Shown piece by piece: positions 43,931-53,776 of a stretch of DNA of 64,000 bases (within the stretch, counting starts at the first letter, position 1; every line of letters begins with the position of its first letter). Below the pieces are notes generated by a model that was given only the letters and a program-made list of their open reading frames with translations, made no database searches and was not told where the DNA came from. A program made the position numbers and the translations under genes. Origin of the DNA: Isoetes taiwanensis (Eukaryota > Streptophyta > Lycopodiopsida > Isoetales > Isoetaceae); the NCBI GenBank assembly GCA_021234155.1, contig JAJEKV010000032.1, positions 13,716,283-13,780,282 of the forward strand. Direction: 5' to 3'.

Positions 43931-44813
43931 TATGATCCTCTTTAAACAAGGATGGCTTTGACCTTCAATGTTCATAAATTTTATGAATGTTTGCATATAA
44001 GAATGTCACATATCATATTTTCTTAAAAAATGGTCATCAAATGGATAACTAGTCAAAGAGTTCTTCTACTACTTGAAGAGTTTCAAGACTCATTTTTGCT
44101 ATAATTTAAATAGCAATAGATTTTTAAAGGAATCTATTGTTAAAAGTAGTCAAAGACTTCTTGTATTAGAGGTATCTAAACACAAACACCATAACCTTTG
44201 TACTTCAAGAATGTATAAACCCTTCGCATTGCAAAGTATAATGTCATTTATTAGCATCTTCACGGACATTTCCCCTTCCTTATCGGGCGGCTCATCTCAA
44301 TGAAGCGTATTCGATTCCGAATGCCTTCATCCTCTCTCAATCTCTCACAATATCCTAGGAGGCCAGAGTTACCGTCACCACAAAATCGGACTAAACTTGA
44401 AACGTCCTGAAACTTGCCAATCAACGGATCCAATGGATATAAACTGCCATCCGCCCAGATGTCGACACTTTTTGAGCCTGCAAGACACAACACGTCGAGG
44501 TCTAAGTTCTTATTTTTTAGACCTCTTTTTTTGCGATTGAAGACTGGAGCATATTAGGGAGTCGGTCAGTTCCACACATCATTTGGAGCTTCCATATCGC
44601 GTGGATCGCCGACGGACGCCGAAATGAAGGTGTACAATTTGTATGCCCGGCACAATTAAGCCGTGTGAGCCTAACGTCCGCACTAACCTCGTTTTTGAAA
44701 TTTGCAACGCGTGCATATGGAAATCGAAAAGTCCATTCTCCTACAATCCATGCTTTTATACATTAAGCAAATTCAAATTTCGAATTGTAGGGGCGGAAGC
44801 TTTGTATTGGGAT
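43931..44813. other. flank left of the CACTA-like element
   Basis: No gene is recognised. The three bases just before the element (44811-44813) are GAT and would be one half of a 3-bp target duplication. Confidence 0.4.
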
Positions 44814-45260
44814 CACTACAAGGGATCGTCGACGTCCAACGACGTCGCGTCGTCGATGAACGTCGGATCGTCGTCGTTGATCGACAACATCGTCGTTCAA
44901 CGGCGACAACGTCGTTCGGCGTCGTTCAACGAGCGGTCATCGGGGCTGGCGTGTCGGATTTTTACTGCGTGGCATGGGTACTGCCGCTGCTGGCAGGCTG
45001 CGTGTCAAACACGTCGGCTAAACGCCGTTCAACGGCGTTTCCGCGAAGGCCGCCGCGCCCGCGCGTCATGCGTGGAAATGGGCGCTAAGTTGCCAAAATT
45101 TGGCGGTCAAGCGCGTGTCCAGCGCGCGTGCCGTCGTTGAACGGCGTTACAACGCCGACGTGTCACGTGCACTGCGTGGCATGGTCTTTGGTGCCAAAGG
45201 CTGGCTCGCTGCGTGTCAAGACACCGCGTCTTTTAAACGCGTCGTTAAGCGGCGTGCTGG
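44814..45260. repeat. CACTA left terminus and subterminal repeats
   Basis: TIR start at 44814, then words such as GTCGTCGTTGATCGAC, CGTCGTTCAACGGCG, GGCGTCGTTCAACGAG, CCGTCGTTGAACGGCG and CGTCGTTAAGCGGCG on both strands. The stretch is GC-rich compared with the AT-rich DNA to its left. Confidence 0.8.
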
Positions 45261-45287
45261 AGGATTTTTTTTTTTTTTTGCCAAATA

Positions 45288-45315
45288 AAAACCCTAACCC
45301 TAACCCTAACCCTAC
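45288..45315. repeat. short (CCCTAA)n telomere-like run
   Basis: Three full CCCTAA units and a fourth CCCTAC. This is the TTAGGG type rather than the usual plant TTTAGGG type. It is too short to be a telomere; an interstitial microsatellite or a telo-box-like promoter element is more likely. Confidence 0.7.
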
Positions 45316-45408
45316 ATCCACGTTATAAAGTGGATCCATCGATAGTCAGCTTGTTATTCTTATTTTTTGAGTGTTCTTCCCTATCTTGCTATAATGGTCC
45401 TAAGTTAG

Positions 45409-45700
45409 CTTGAAGACCACCTTTGCGCGATATGTTCCTTCTAGCGGTAATCCTCCTCCTCCAAGGGAAGACAACTCCAAAGAACCCCCCGCTTCTCCGG
45501 TTGAGAACCCTCCCTTCACCATCGTGGCAAAGATGAGTGAAAAGGAGCTTCTGATTGCACTAACATCTGGCGTTCCATGCGGGGAACGATCGGTAGAATG
45601 GCTCACCGAGCCAAACAAAGAGAAAACGACATTAATGGGTGCGGATAATGATGCAAATGGTTGCATCAAACCATCACGCCCTCGGGATGGACATAAGTAA
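45409..45700 (+). CDS. unidentified proline-rich exon in the CACTA-like element
   Basis: The open frame begins just after a TTAG acceptor-like site at 45408 and has no ATG. It reads LKTTFARYVPSSGNPPPPRE, then DNSKEPPASPVENPPFTIVA and KMSEKELLIALTSGVPCGER, ending near 45700. The proline-rich start and ordinary later part look like coding sequence. It may be an exon of an element-encoded gene upstream of the SET gene. No family is recognised. Confidence 0.35.
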
Positions 45701-45844
45701 TGTATAAGCTTTTTTTATGAATGGAAACAATAAGTTTTTATCTATTTGTGTTGTCGTTGTATAAGCTTATTTTATGAATGGGAACAATCGGTATTTTTAT
45801 TTATTTTGTGTTATTTGTATTGTATGTTGTTTCTGTTATGTTAA

Positions 45845-46045
45845 ACAATCACAGTTGGTCGTTTAATGACGTTATGATCATTTGACGTCGTTAAACGACG
45901 TTATGATCATCTGACGTGGCATATGAGGGGGCATCAGACGGCGCAAGCTGATGTGGCATGCCTAGGTGTCTGTCCAGGACGACGTCAGCTTGGCGTCGTT
46001 AAACGACGTCACACAGACGTCGATAAACGACGTCAAATATGGCGG
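45845..46045. repeat. second block of GACGTCGTTAAACGACGTC palindromes
   Basis: GACGTCGTTAAACGACGT at about 45890, GGCGTCGTTAAACGACGTCA at about 45992 and CGTCGATAAACGACGTCA at about 46018, each an almost perfect inverted repeat, plus the half-site GTCGTTTAATGACG near 45857. Confidence 0.8.
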
Positions 46046-46234
46046 GAACCCGGCCGCTCGGGTTATTTACTTGTTATTTTCACTCGTTTGTTTCGGATTT
46101 TTTTGCGCCCGTGGGTCTTCATAAGGTAAGATCTCTGCTTTAATCTTTGTGTTAGAGTTAAACACCTCCAAATGCTAATAGATTAGAAGATTGAATCTTG
46201 AAAGTATGTTAAAAACTTGAGGGATGCATGATCA

Positions 46235-46430
46235 AGGTACTGGTCGGTTCCATCCCGAATGGAGAAGACTAGATGTATCGGGTTTATGCACCTCGTAACG
46301 AAGTTTCAATCTTCATAGATTACAAAAGATTTGAAAGGTTGCGTGAATATAAAGGTCTTGGCCTAACTCCATTTCAAATGGAGAGGACTAGATATGTATC
46401 GGGGTTCAGCACCCTTCAATCAAATGCTTT
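46235..46430. repeat. two-copy repeat, about 115 bp
   Basis: AATGGAGAAGACTAGATGTA-TCGGGTTTATGCACC and AATGGAGAGGACTAGATATGTATCGGGGTTCAGCACC lie about 115 bp apart within leader sequence of the element. Confidence 0.65.
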
Positions 46431-46569
46431 CTAAATATCATAAGCGTTGTATGAATCAATCTTAAGAATAAACATTTGATAAAATCATGAAAAAACATGG
46501 ATATTTATAATTATTATATTATTACATGGTTTTTTATTAATATTTTTATTGTTTACTAGAAAACAACAT

Positions 46570-47960
46570 GGACCTAACGTCGGAAGGAATTTGAGCGTAA
46601 AGTGAGACGAAAAAGCTTTGAGAAAGTTACATGGCGACTTAAGCGCAAGAATGTTACCCCAACAATTGCCACAAATAGTCCAATTAGACCCAGTGGACCT
46701 AGTCTTCCTAGAGGCTGGGGTGGTGTGCATGAAATGAATGCCGCCGATGTATGTACCATAAACATGTTTCGAATGATTAGTTAACTTTATATCTTGATGT
46801 TACTTTTTTTTTTTTGCAGTTGTACTTGACAGAGCGGTTATATTGCAATTGTTCGATGTGCAAAGGACAAATAAAACGGATGAGAAAGATCGTCCGACCA
46901 TGTTGAGAAATATGGTGAATGCCCGACAAATCCAGTGCTCTCGGACGCACATGTGGGGTATTCCAACGAGGTATAATACACGAATCTTATGAACTCGAAT
47001 CAACTACTCTCATGTACTTGAATCGATGTCTTAACTTAGTTTGCTTGTATTTTGTTAGGAAGAAATTGAGAATGAAGTGAGCTCGAAGCAGTATATAGAT
47101 TTTGGGGTTATGTTGTCATTGGAAGTAGATGATGTTGATACTATGAATGCGTTCATAGAAAACCCTACAAAAAGAAAGCCATCAACTTCCTCAAAGAGTA
47201 TCCCATTACGTGATAGAACTCGTCGTGCAATGGCCGTTGCCAAGATTGGAGGGAATGACAATGTTCATCAAAATTGGAATGTACTAGATCATGTCGAAGA
47301 AAATAATCTTCCACCTTCACTAGTCCATTTGGTCCAGCCCTTTACAGATAAAGATCGTAAGAAATTCAATGCATGGCCTAGAGGCAAGCCAATTATTTAT
47401 GGGGAGCAATTTACATATTGGGGTAGGAAAAGTTACATGATTAAAATAGTCGTCCCCGGTGCTGGCCTGGGATTATATATTATGACTAGTGTGAAAGTCA
47501 AAGATGGTACGACTGTTCCTTTAATGCCATATGTAGGTCCTGAATATAACTCAGACACTTGGCATAAATTGAGTAAGCATCAGTGGCGCATGCTCATCTA
47601 TGGCCTAAATTCAAATGCACGAACAATATCCAAGCCCAGTGACTACGCAAGCTTCACATATATTGATGGTCGTCCTCAGTTGCATGGAAACCTTGCTGCT
47701 TTTATTAATAGCTCTATCGAGAATCCTGAAGCTACCAATTGTGAATTTGTCGAGGCAAAAGAAAGACCAAGAAGATTTTTTTTAGCCGTAAAATTGGCGG
47801 AGATATATCATGGTTTATGCTATAAAAAACTTTGTGTATTGGTGATGAATTGTTCATTGAATATGAATACGGTAGACCAATACCAGGAGGTCCTTTGATG
47901 ATGTACTCAAATTACTCATATAATTTTTGTCGGAATGCACCATTTTTCTTCTTCTTCTTC
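46570..47960 (+). pseudogene. Cys-motif plus SET-domain protein gene in the CACTA-like element
   Basis: Three exons can be traced. Exon 1 (about 46570-46749) has a basic KVRRKSFEKVTWRLKRKN and ends at a GTATGT donor. Exon 2 (46820-46970), after a T-run and GCAG, reads LTERLYCNCSMCKGQIKRMR, then after one extra base HVEKYGECPTNPVLSDAHVG, a Cys-rich motif. Exon 3 (from 47059, phase 0) is open for about 260 codons and contains PGAGLGLYIMTSVKVKDGTT and PYVGP (SET N-terminal G-G-G-F and YVGE blocks), DGRPQLHGNLAAFINSS and NPEATNCEF (SET-C NHS-type block, with Ser where His is usual). A one-base shift near 47835 leads to CIGDELFIEYEYGRP, the final GEEL--DYG block. SET domains transfer methyl groups to lysine. 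Both frameshifts are single bases, so the gene may be nearly intact. Confidence 0.75.
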
Positions 47961-48224
47961 GAATTCTTCTTCTTCTTCTCTTGGAATGAGATTGCACATA
48001 TTGAAGATAAATGTGTATTATATCTTCAATATATGCTTTGATTATGACATAAAATTTTATATTTCGATTCGTTATTAAATGCTTAAAAATTTAACAAACA
48101 CGGGCTCTCAATGTATGTATCAATCACGCATATATTTCGTTTAATCGGCGACGCGAGGGTAGGCAAGTGGATATAAGACCACATCCAAGCCGCTTCTAAT
48201 TGGCGACATCAAAAGTCATTCATG
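47961..48224. other. spacer between SET gene and transposase
   Basis: Short CTT-repeat near 47948-47980 and a GC-poor linker; no coding motif. Confidence 0.4.
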
Positions 48225-50340
48225 ATAGCGTAATTAGAATACATTGAGCAAGTATGGTACAAACATGGGCACAACGATAATGAAGAGTACAATGATGAAG
48301 ATGAACAGAATACGACGATGAAGATGATGACAATGCCCCTATGGACGACTTCATGGAAGTTGAGGAACCCATAGCCGACATGTTAGATGCATTTGGCCCA
48401 ATCTTCGACAATCCACCTAGATGACGATATAAATACTCCTAACGATGGTCATGAAGATCACGTTTTATTGGAGGAGGCGATAAAGCATTATATCCAGGTG
48501 CAAGCATATCTAGATTGACGACATCTTTATTGATATTAAACCTTCAAAGCCAAATTCAAATGGAGCAATGCCGTTGTTACGGCTTTGTTAGAGTAAGTAC
48601 AATTGCAATCACTTGACTTATTGAATTTGTAGTTGAATGTATACGTAAAGGTCCTGTTTTATACAAGGTTATTGCAAGAGAAAATACTCCCACAAGGGAA
48701 CACTATGCCCAAAAGTCGACTGAAATAAAAATATATTGGCAGCTCTTCGGTTTAGGCTACCATAAGATTCACGCTTGTCCAAATGATTGCATGGTATATT
48801 ATCCGGATGACATCTACAAGAACACGTAAAACATGCCCTAAATGTGGTGCCTCTAGGTACAATGCGATGCCAAGGGAAAGACCGCCCCCGATGAAGGTGG
48901 TTCGCTACTTTCCATTGATCCCTCTGATAAGGCTATTGTTTCGATGTGAATCTCTAGCTTCGCCATGGGTTGGTGTGCGCCACGCGCCGAGTGACAATGT
49001 ACTCCGCGTGGTTAGTGACTGCAAGCAATGGAAGCATATTGATGAAACATGGCGGAATTTGGAAGAGAGCCACGAAATCTCGTGATTAGGGTTGGCAACG
49101 GATGGTGTTAATCCTTATGGACGCCAATCACCCAGCGTGGTCAACTTGGCCAAGAGTGTTGATCAACTATAATTTACCACCGTGGTTACTCATGAAGACT
49201 AGCCATTTAATGGTAGTACTATTAGTTCCGGGACCGAAGAAGCTCGGAAAGTCTAGATCCATATCTGAAAATAGTTATTGATGAGCTTTTGACATTGTGG
49301 AGTGAAGGTATTGAAGTTTACGATGTCTCAAGAGAACTTCGTGCGGAACGAAGATTTACCTTGAGAGTAATCTTAATGTGGACAACGAGCGATTGGCCTG
49401 GTTTGTATGAACTCTCTGGACTCCAAGTGTCTGGATATGCGGCATGTCACTTGTGTGGGTTTGAACAGTTGAACTCTCCGTCAACGGCATTGCAAAAAAA
49501 TGTCTATGCAAACTTCAAGAGATATCCGCCAATGGAAAATCGACTTCGTCACGTGAGGTCCAAGAGAAAACATTGCAATCAAGAGCCTCCCAAAAGGTTG
49601 ACAATGAGAGATTGGGGTAACATGTGGGATGCCATTTGAAGGAAATAAGGTTAAGGGAATGGAGTGGAAAGCATCCTTCTTCCTTCTACCCTATTGGAGA
49701 ATTGAAGATCCATCATCTTCTTGATTCCATGCACATCTTTAAAAACGTTTGGGCGCCTATTTGGAAGCATGTCACCGGACGAAGGACACGATGCAAAGAC
49801 GAGAAGATCTACAAGAAGTCGGATCAAAATCTAAAGCATGGTTAAATGTCAAAGAAGGAATAAGGCCACAAGTGGATTGGATCGTGCCTAGAAAAATGTA
49901 TGAAACCCGCTCGAGAAGCGATCATCAAGGCAATAAAGACTCCGGACAGATATATGCATTCGCTATGTAATTGTTTCTCTAACGAAGGGGAGTTAACTGG
50001 GTTGAAATCTCATGATTGGCATAAGATGTTGCAGTTTGTTATGCCTATTGTTCTCGAGGGTCGCTCTCACGACGGTCCACTACATGCAATATGTCTCCTA
50101 TCAGAGTTTTCCAGGTTCGCATGGATTTAGAAAACACTGATCTTTGAACTCACTTAACTTTTTTCTTTCTTAAATGATATTTAGATGGATTACAAGGAAG
50201 GAGATACCGACAAATGAAATTGGCGGACATGCTTAAACTAAGGTCGTTGAGGCATGTTGTATGCTAGAGAAAGAATTCCCAACAAGTTTTCGGACATACA
50301 AACTCACTTACTAGTGCATTTAGTGGACGTAAGTAGAGCT
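48225..50340 (+). pseudogene. CACTA transposase, TNP2-type
   Basis: In order on the plus strand: an acidic segment after WYKHG (about 48255-48420); SISRLT--LL-LNLQ (about 48510); YHKIHACPNDCMVYYPDDIY (about 48762); CPKCGASRYNA, then KVVRYFPLIPLIRLLF (48830-48950); DELLTLWSEGIEVYDVSREL, FTLRVILMWTTSDWPGLYEL and GYAACHLCGFE (49280-49470); LKIHHLLDSMHIFKNVWAPI (about 49705); LTGLKSHDWHKMLQFVMPIV (about 50000); CMLEKEFPTSF then, after a shift, THLLVHLVD (about 50260-50330). These are the family blocks of TNP2/En-Spm transposases, which cut CACTA elements at their ends. Stops and frameshifts are numerous. Confidence 0.88.
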
Positions 50341-50379
50341 TTGCAGCACAACAAATCCTAGATGGATGTTTTTATAGAA

Positions 50380-50830
50380 CTTTTCAAGGTCCTCAAGGAC
50401 TTCAGACGTCGGAAGGCAAGGCCAGAGGGTTGCATGGCGAGGGTTGGTTAGCACGAGAGTCATTATTCTATGTCACCGAAGTTCTTGGCCGATCTACACC
50501 CCAATGCTCCACGATTATGGACCGATGAAGACACTCCAACTATAATTGGAGAAGTTCCCGAAGGAAGACCACGAAGAAATTGTTCACACTAGAAGAACAG
50601 GCAAAAGTCAATAAGTTTTCATCTACAACTCCACTCCCATGGAGAAATGGATAAAAAATACGAGGAAGAAAAAAATAAAGAGAGATGAGGAGAGAAGACG
50701 CTATCGACAAAAGAATCGCGAAAACAACCACTTCCAGATCATCTAGGGTCCCGCCAAGTGAGATAAACAATAAATGGCTGCTCGAACAACTAGAGATGGC
50801 AAGGCAACGCGGCTTAACATGTTTCTAGCT
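50380..50830 (+). pseudogene. CACTA transposase, DUF4218-like part
   Basis: ARPEGCMAR (about 50418-50445), then after a shift GWLARESLFYVTEVLGRSTP, matches the NKARPEGS-AE-Y--EE block that follows TNP2 in CACTA proteins. A Lys/Arg-rich stretch follows (MEKWIKNTRKKKIKRDEERR near 50645). Frame breaks are present. Confidence 0.65.
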
Positions 50831-51079
50831 TAAGAATTTGCATATGCTAAAGGCGTGTCACTATTTGTAAGTGCAACTTAATAGCATATAATTCACTTAA
50901 TTTCGTTCGCTATTTTGAACATTTGTTCCTTTACTTTGTAGTATAATTCATATGCATCAATATGGTCTTCGGTGCTCACTTTCGACGACAAAGTGTGGAT
51001 CATGGCAAACACACTTATGATTGTGGTATATCAGCAAAGTTTAGTACGCTTTGCCGACCGGAAAAGTGCACCCAAACCC

Positions 51080-51470
51080 AATCGAGGCAATGTTGGAATG
51101 GATTGGTACTATAAAGACTATCATGGAGGTTGATGTCGGTAGTGCATTCAAAACAATGTTGTTTGATGCCTAATGGTTTGATCTTGTGTGTACTGGTGCT
51201 CATGCCACGATACGCAAAGATCCGAAAGTGGCCTCAGATTCACTAGATTCAACTCGCCTGGTATCGCGTGGTCAAGACACACTCGTGAGGGTTGAGCAAT
51301 GTGAACAAGTATGTTTACTTGGATGCAATAAAATTTATATACGTCATTAACAAAGGAACTAATGTAATAGAGGTTTTGTAGGTCACCTTCGCTCCAGATC
51401 CTTTGCAAGATCAGTGGTGGTTCAGAAGTTCCATGTAAGGCTCGCCCCACGCGATATTTGAAGGTGAAGA
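51080..51470 (+). pseudogene. CACTA transposase, DUF4216-like part
   Basis: The frame reads GTIKTIMEVDVGSAFKTMLF, an in-frame stop, then WFDLVCTGAHATIRKDPKVA and LVRVEQCEQV, and after a gap TFAPDPLQDQWW. This follows the DUF4216 pattern (G-I--I-ELDY---K-VLF-C-WFD, then QVFY--DP----W) that closes plant CACTA transposases. The order TNP2, DUF4218, DUF4216 is as expected. Confidence 0.6.
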
Positions 51471-52577
51471 AGAGATGGCGGTCTAATAGGGAGGTTGGGG
51501 GTTGGGGGCAGACTATTGTCATGATAGAAGACTACCATCGATTGAACCTTCATTACTTTATTATGATTATTATATTTTCTTCCCACATATGAATAAGAAA
51601 ATACTTTGGCATGCTTAATTTGTGTATACTACAAACCATATTAGGCAACATTAGTATTGCAAACTCGGTTATCATAGACATTTATGCCAAGTTAATTGGC
51701 ATCCTAGTATAGACCTATGGCTTGCAAGCCGATCGGGCAGTTCTACATACTGATTGAGTACACGCTTTATGTTTAATTAATCATAAAATGTGAAGATTCC
51801 CTTCAAAATGCAAGATTCATATACAAAAATCATATATGTATTCCCTTCAAAATACAAAATTCATATAAAAACCCATACACAATTCAAATACACAAAACAA
51901 AGTGGATGCCGGTGCACATCTAGTGGTATATATCAAGATTGTGATCCACTCAAGCAGTGCTCGAAGGTGCTCGACCGGTGATTTCCTCCACCCGCCGTAA
52001 CAAGCCCCGAAGCATGGAATCCAAGCCCCCGGCGTGGTGTCCGCTTCCCCAAGGAATTCATGTACGAGCACTTCCTTCGCGATGCCCTGGTTGGTCTGGT
52101 GCAACTTTTGAAAGTAGGGCTTCAGCAAATGTTTCCTTCCCAAAGGCCCCTATCCTCTAGCATACCGGGCCAAGCACAACGAGCTCACCATGCATTTCTT
52201 CGTGCACTCGAGCCTCAGATTGAGGGAAGGTTCCGCCCCCAAGAATGCGGCAGGTCTTTCTTTGCCCCTATCACGCAGCCTTTGTCATGGCTTTGCTTGA
52301 ACTCCGCCTTTCTTGGGTTAGGTTCGCCTCTAGCCACTGCACTCAGAGGCGCTCAGTGCTCCAGCAATACCGCACGGCCTCGGTCGTGCGCATTAAGCGG
52401 GCATGCATCGGGAGAAGCGGCCATGGCAGATGTAGGTGAGGAGTCTCCAATTTAAGGAGGAGGAGGAGGAAGTCGGAGGGCGCAGGAGCAGAGGACGGAG
52501 GGCGGCGGAGAAGCCGGAGGACTAATAGGGCAATATATATGGCATCTCAAAGATACCTAAAAACAAAACAAATTTCG
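51471..52577. other. unassigned; GC-richer stretch 51950-52500 with frames on both strands
   Basis: Between 51950 and 52500 base composition becomes GC-richer and open frames exist on both strands (131 codons plus from 52060; 98 codons minus from 52143, containing QKLHQTNQGIAKEVLVHEFL). Neither has a recognisable family. A (GGA)n run follows at about 52455-52470. Confidence 0.35.
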
Positions 52578-52690
52578 ATGACGACGCCGTTATAGCCGCG
52601 GAACGCCGTTATAGACGCCGTTAAACGACCTCCAAACGCCGTTAAACGACGCCTATACGCCTTAAAACGACGCCTCTCGTTCTTTAAAAG
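52578..52690. repeat. third block of CGTTAAACGACG-type repeats
   Basis: GACGACGCCGTTATAG, GACGCCGTTAAACGACC, ACGCCGTTAAACGACGCC and ACGCCTTAAAACGACGCC in direct order within about 100 bp. Confidence 0.8.
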
Positions 52691-52808
52691 TCATCGGCCG
52701 GCTTTCATTTTTCCCATTTCTTTTATGATTTGAGTATTGCTAATCCATCCTCTGATCCTAGTTTTTCATTGCGCTATTGTGAGTTTTTCTTTATTGCTTT
52801 TGGGATAC

Positions 52809-53092
52809 ATGGCCATGGAAGGTATGCTTCGACGCTTGAACCAGATTCAGGAGGAGATGAGGATTCAAGAGCAGAGAGATATGGAACCTGTCTTCACAAG
52901 TAAGGCTACACTCTGTAGTTTATACACTTTATTGTATTTTATCTATTTTCTAATCTATAGCTTGGTGTAGGAGCCGCCGAGGGCATGAGAAGGAAGGGAA
53001 TCCTCCGTGGACCCCTCCTCCACTCGAAGATGAGGACTATGAAACAACGCATCCATCTGGATGAAAGTGTTAAAGAAGTATGTGATTGGTGA
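52809..53092 (+). CDS. small two-exon ORF in the CACTA-like element
   Basis: An ATG at 52809 starts MAMEGMLRRLNQIQEEMRIQ and EQRDMEPVFT up to a GTAAGG donor at 52900. Using the acceptor at 52970 the frame continues to a TGA at 53090-53092 (70 residues, basic tail GMRRKGILRGPLLHSKMRTM). Using the acceptor at 52960 it continues instead as SRRGHEKEGNPPWTPPPLED, ending at about 53060. The amphipathic charged start could be a short coiled coil. It lies right of the transposase, where CACTA elements often carry a second gene, but no family is recognised. Confidence 0.4.
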
Positions 53093-53362
53093 GAAGGCAT
53101 CGACCAAATTGCTAGGAACCTGAGTCTGCCTAGCATGATGAGGGTGCTTCTTGAAAAGATGGTCGTGGTTTGGAAGCACCACAGAAAAACAAAGATTAAC
53201 ATGATACTAGCTGCCGACATATGCATGGTCGACGCCGCACATACTTGACATGGAGCTATGGTTCAAAGGGGATGGACAAGTGGAGGACTTCACGATAGAA
53301 ACCATAAGCCAAGCTCATGAGGAGTATGCTGAATTGTTCAAGTGATCTTTTGTTCAATAAAC
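53093..53362. other. continuation of the small-gene region
   Basis: Further plus-strand open pieces exist (for example ARNLSLPSMMRVLLEKMVVV near 53110-53165) but cannot be joined with confidence. Confidence 0.3.
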
Positions 53363-53776
53363 CTATGTTTTGTACATTGTTATATTTTCTCTTGGGTACA
53401 ATCTAGCATTGATACATGCATGAACATGATCTGAAGGATTCTTGAAGATATTTTGCATTCTTCTTCGTTGGATATCGCCTTCTTGATTCGATTTGCCATT
53501 TCGAGCCTCGAGGTTTCGCGACATTTTTCGATTTGGACTGGTAGAACCAGCTTCTGAGATTATTTGTGGTTTGGACTCTCCTGTAGCTCTTACAAATGGG
53601 ACACTTCCATGTTCTAAATCTTTCAAATGCACATTCTTAGAAGTTTGTGATGGACAGTCAGCTTGGATTTTTTCTCCAACCTGACTGATAGAAGCAGCCA
53701 CTAAATTTATGTTTCTTTGTGGCTTGAAGTCAACTGCATCTTCCAAATCTTCCAAATCAGCTCGGTTGCCTCGCAA
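53363..53776 (-). CDS. unidentified 137-codon ORF at the array edge
   Basis: Minus-strand frame from 53776: MRGNRADLEDLEDAVDFKPQ, then NLVAASISQVGEKIQADCPS and a Lys/Asn/Ser-rich hydrophilic tail. Composition is protein-like but no domain is recognised. The first codons overlap the first unit of the GC-rich array, so its 5' end is artificial. It may be a remnant of a larger disordered protein. Confidence 0.3.
   Translation of the reverse strand: MRGNRADLEDLEDAVDFKPQRNINLVAASISQVGEKIQADCPSQTSKNVHLKDLEHGSVPFVRATGESKPQIISEAGSTSPNRKMSRNLEARNGKSNQEGDIQRRRMQNIFKNPSDHVHACINARLYPRENITMYKT

Noticed and set aside
44260-44493. 77-codon minus ORF (MLCLAGSKSVDIWADG...)
   Set aside because: No family was recognised, and it is not supported by splice sites or neighbours.
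45288-45315. Telomere or chromosome end
   Set aside because: Fewer than four units, with unique sequence on both sides.
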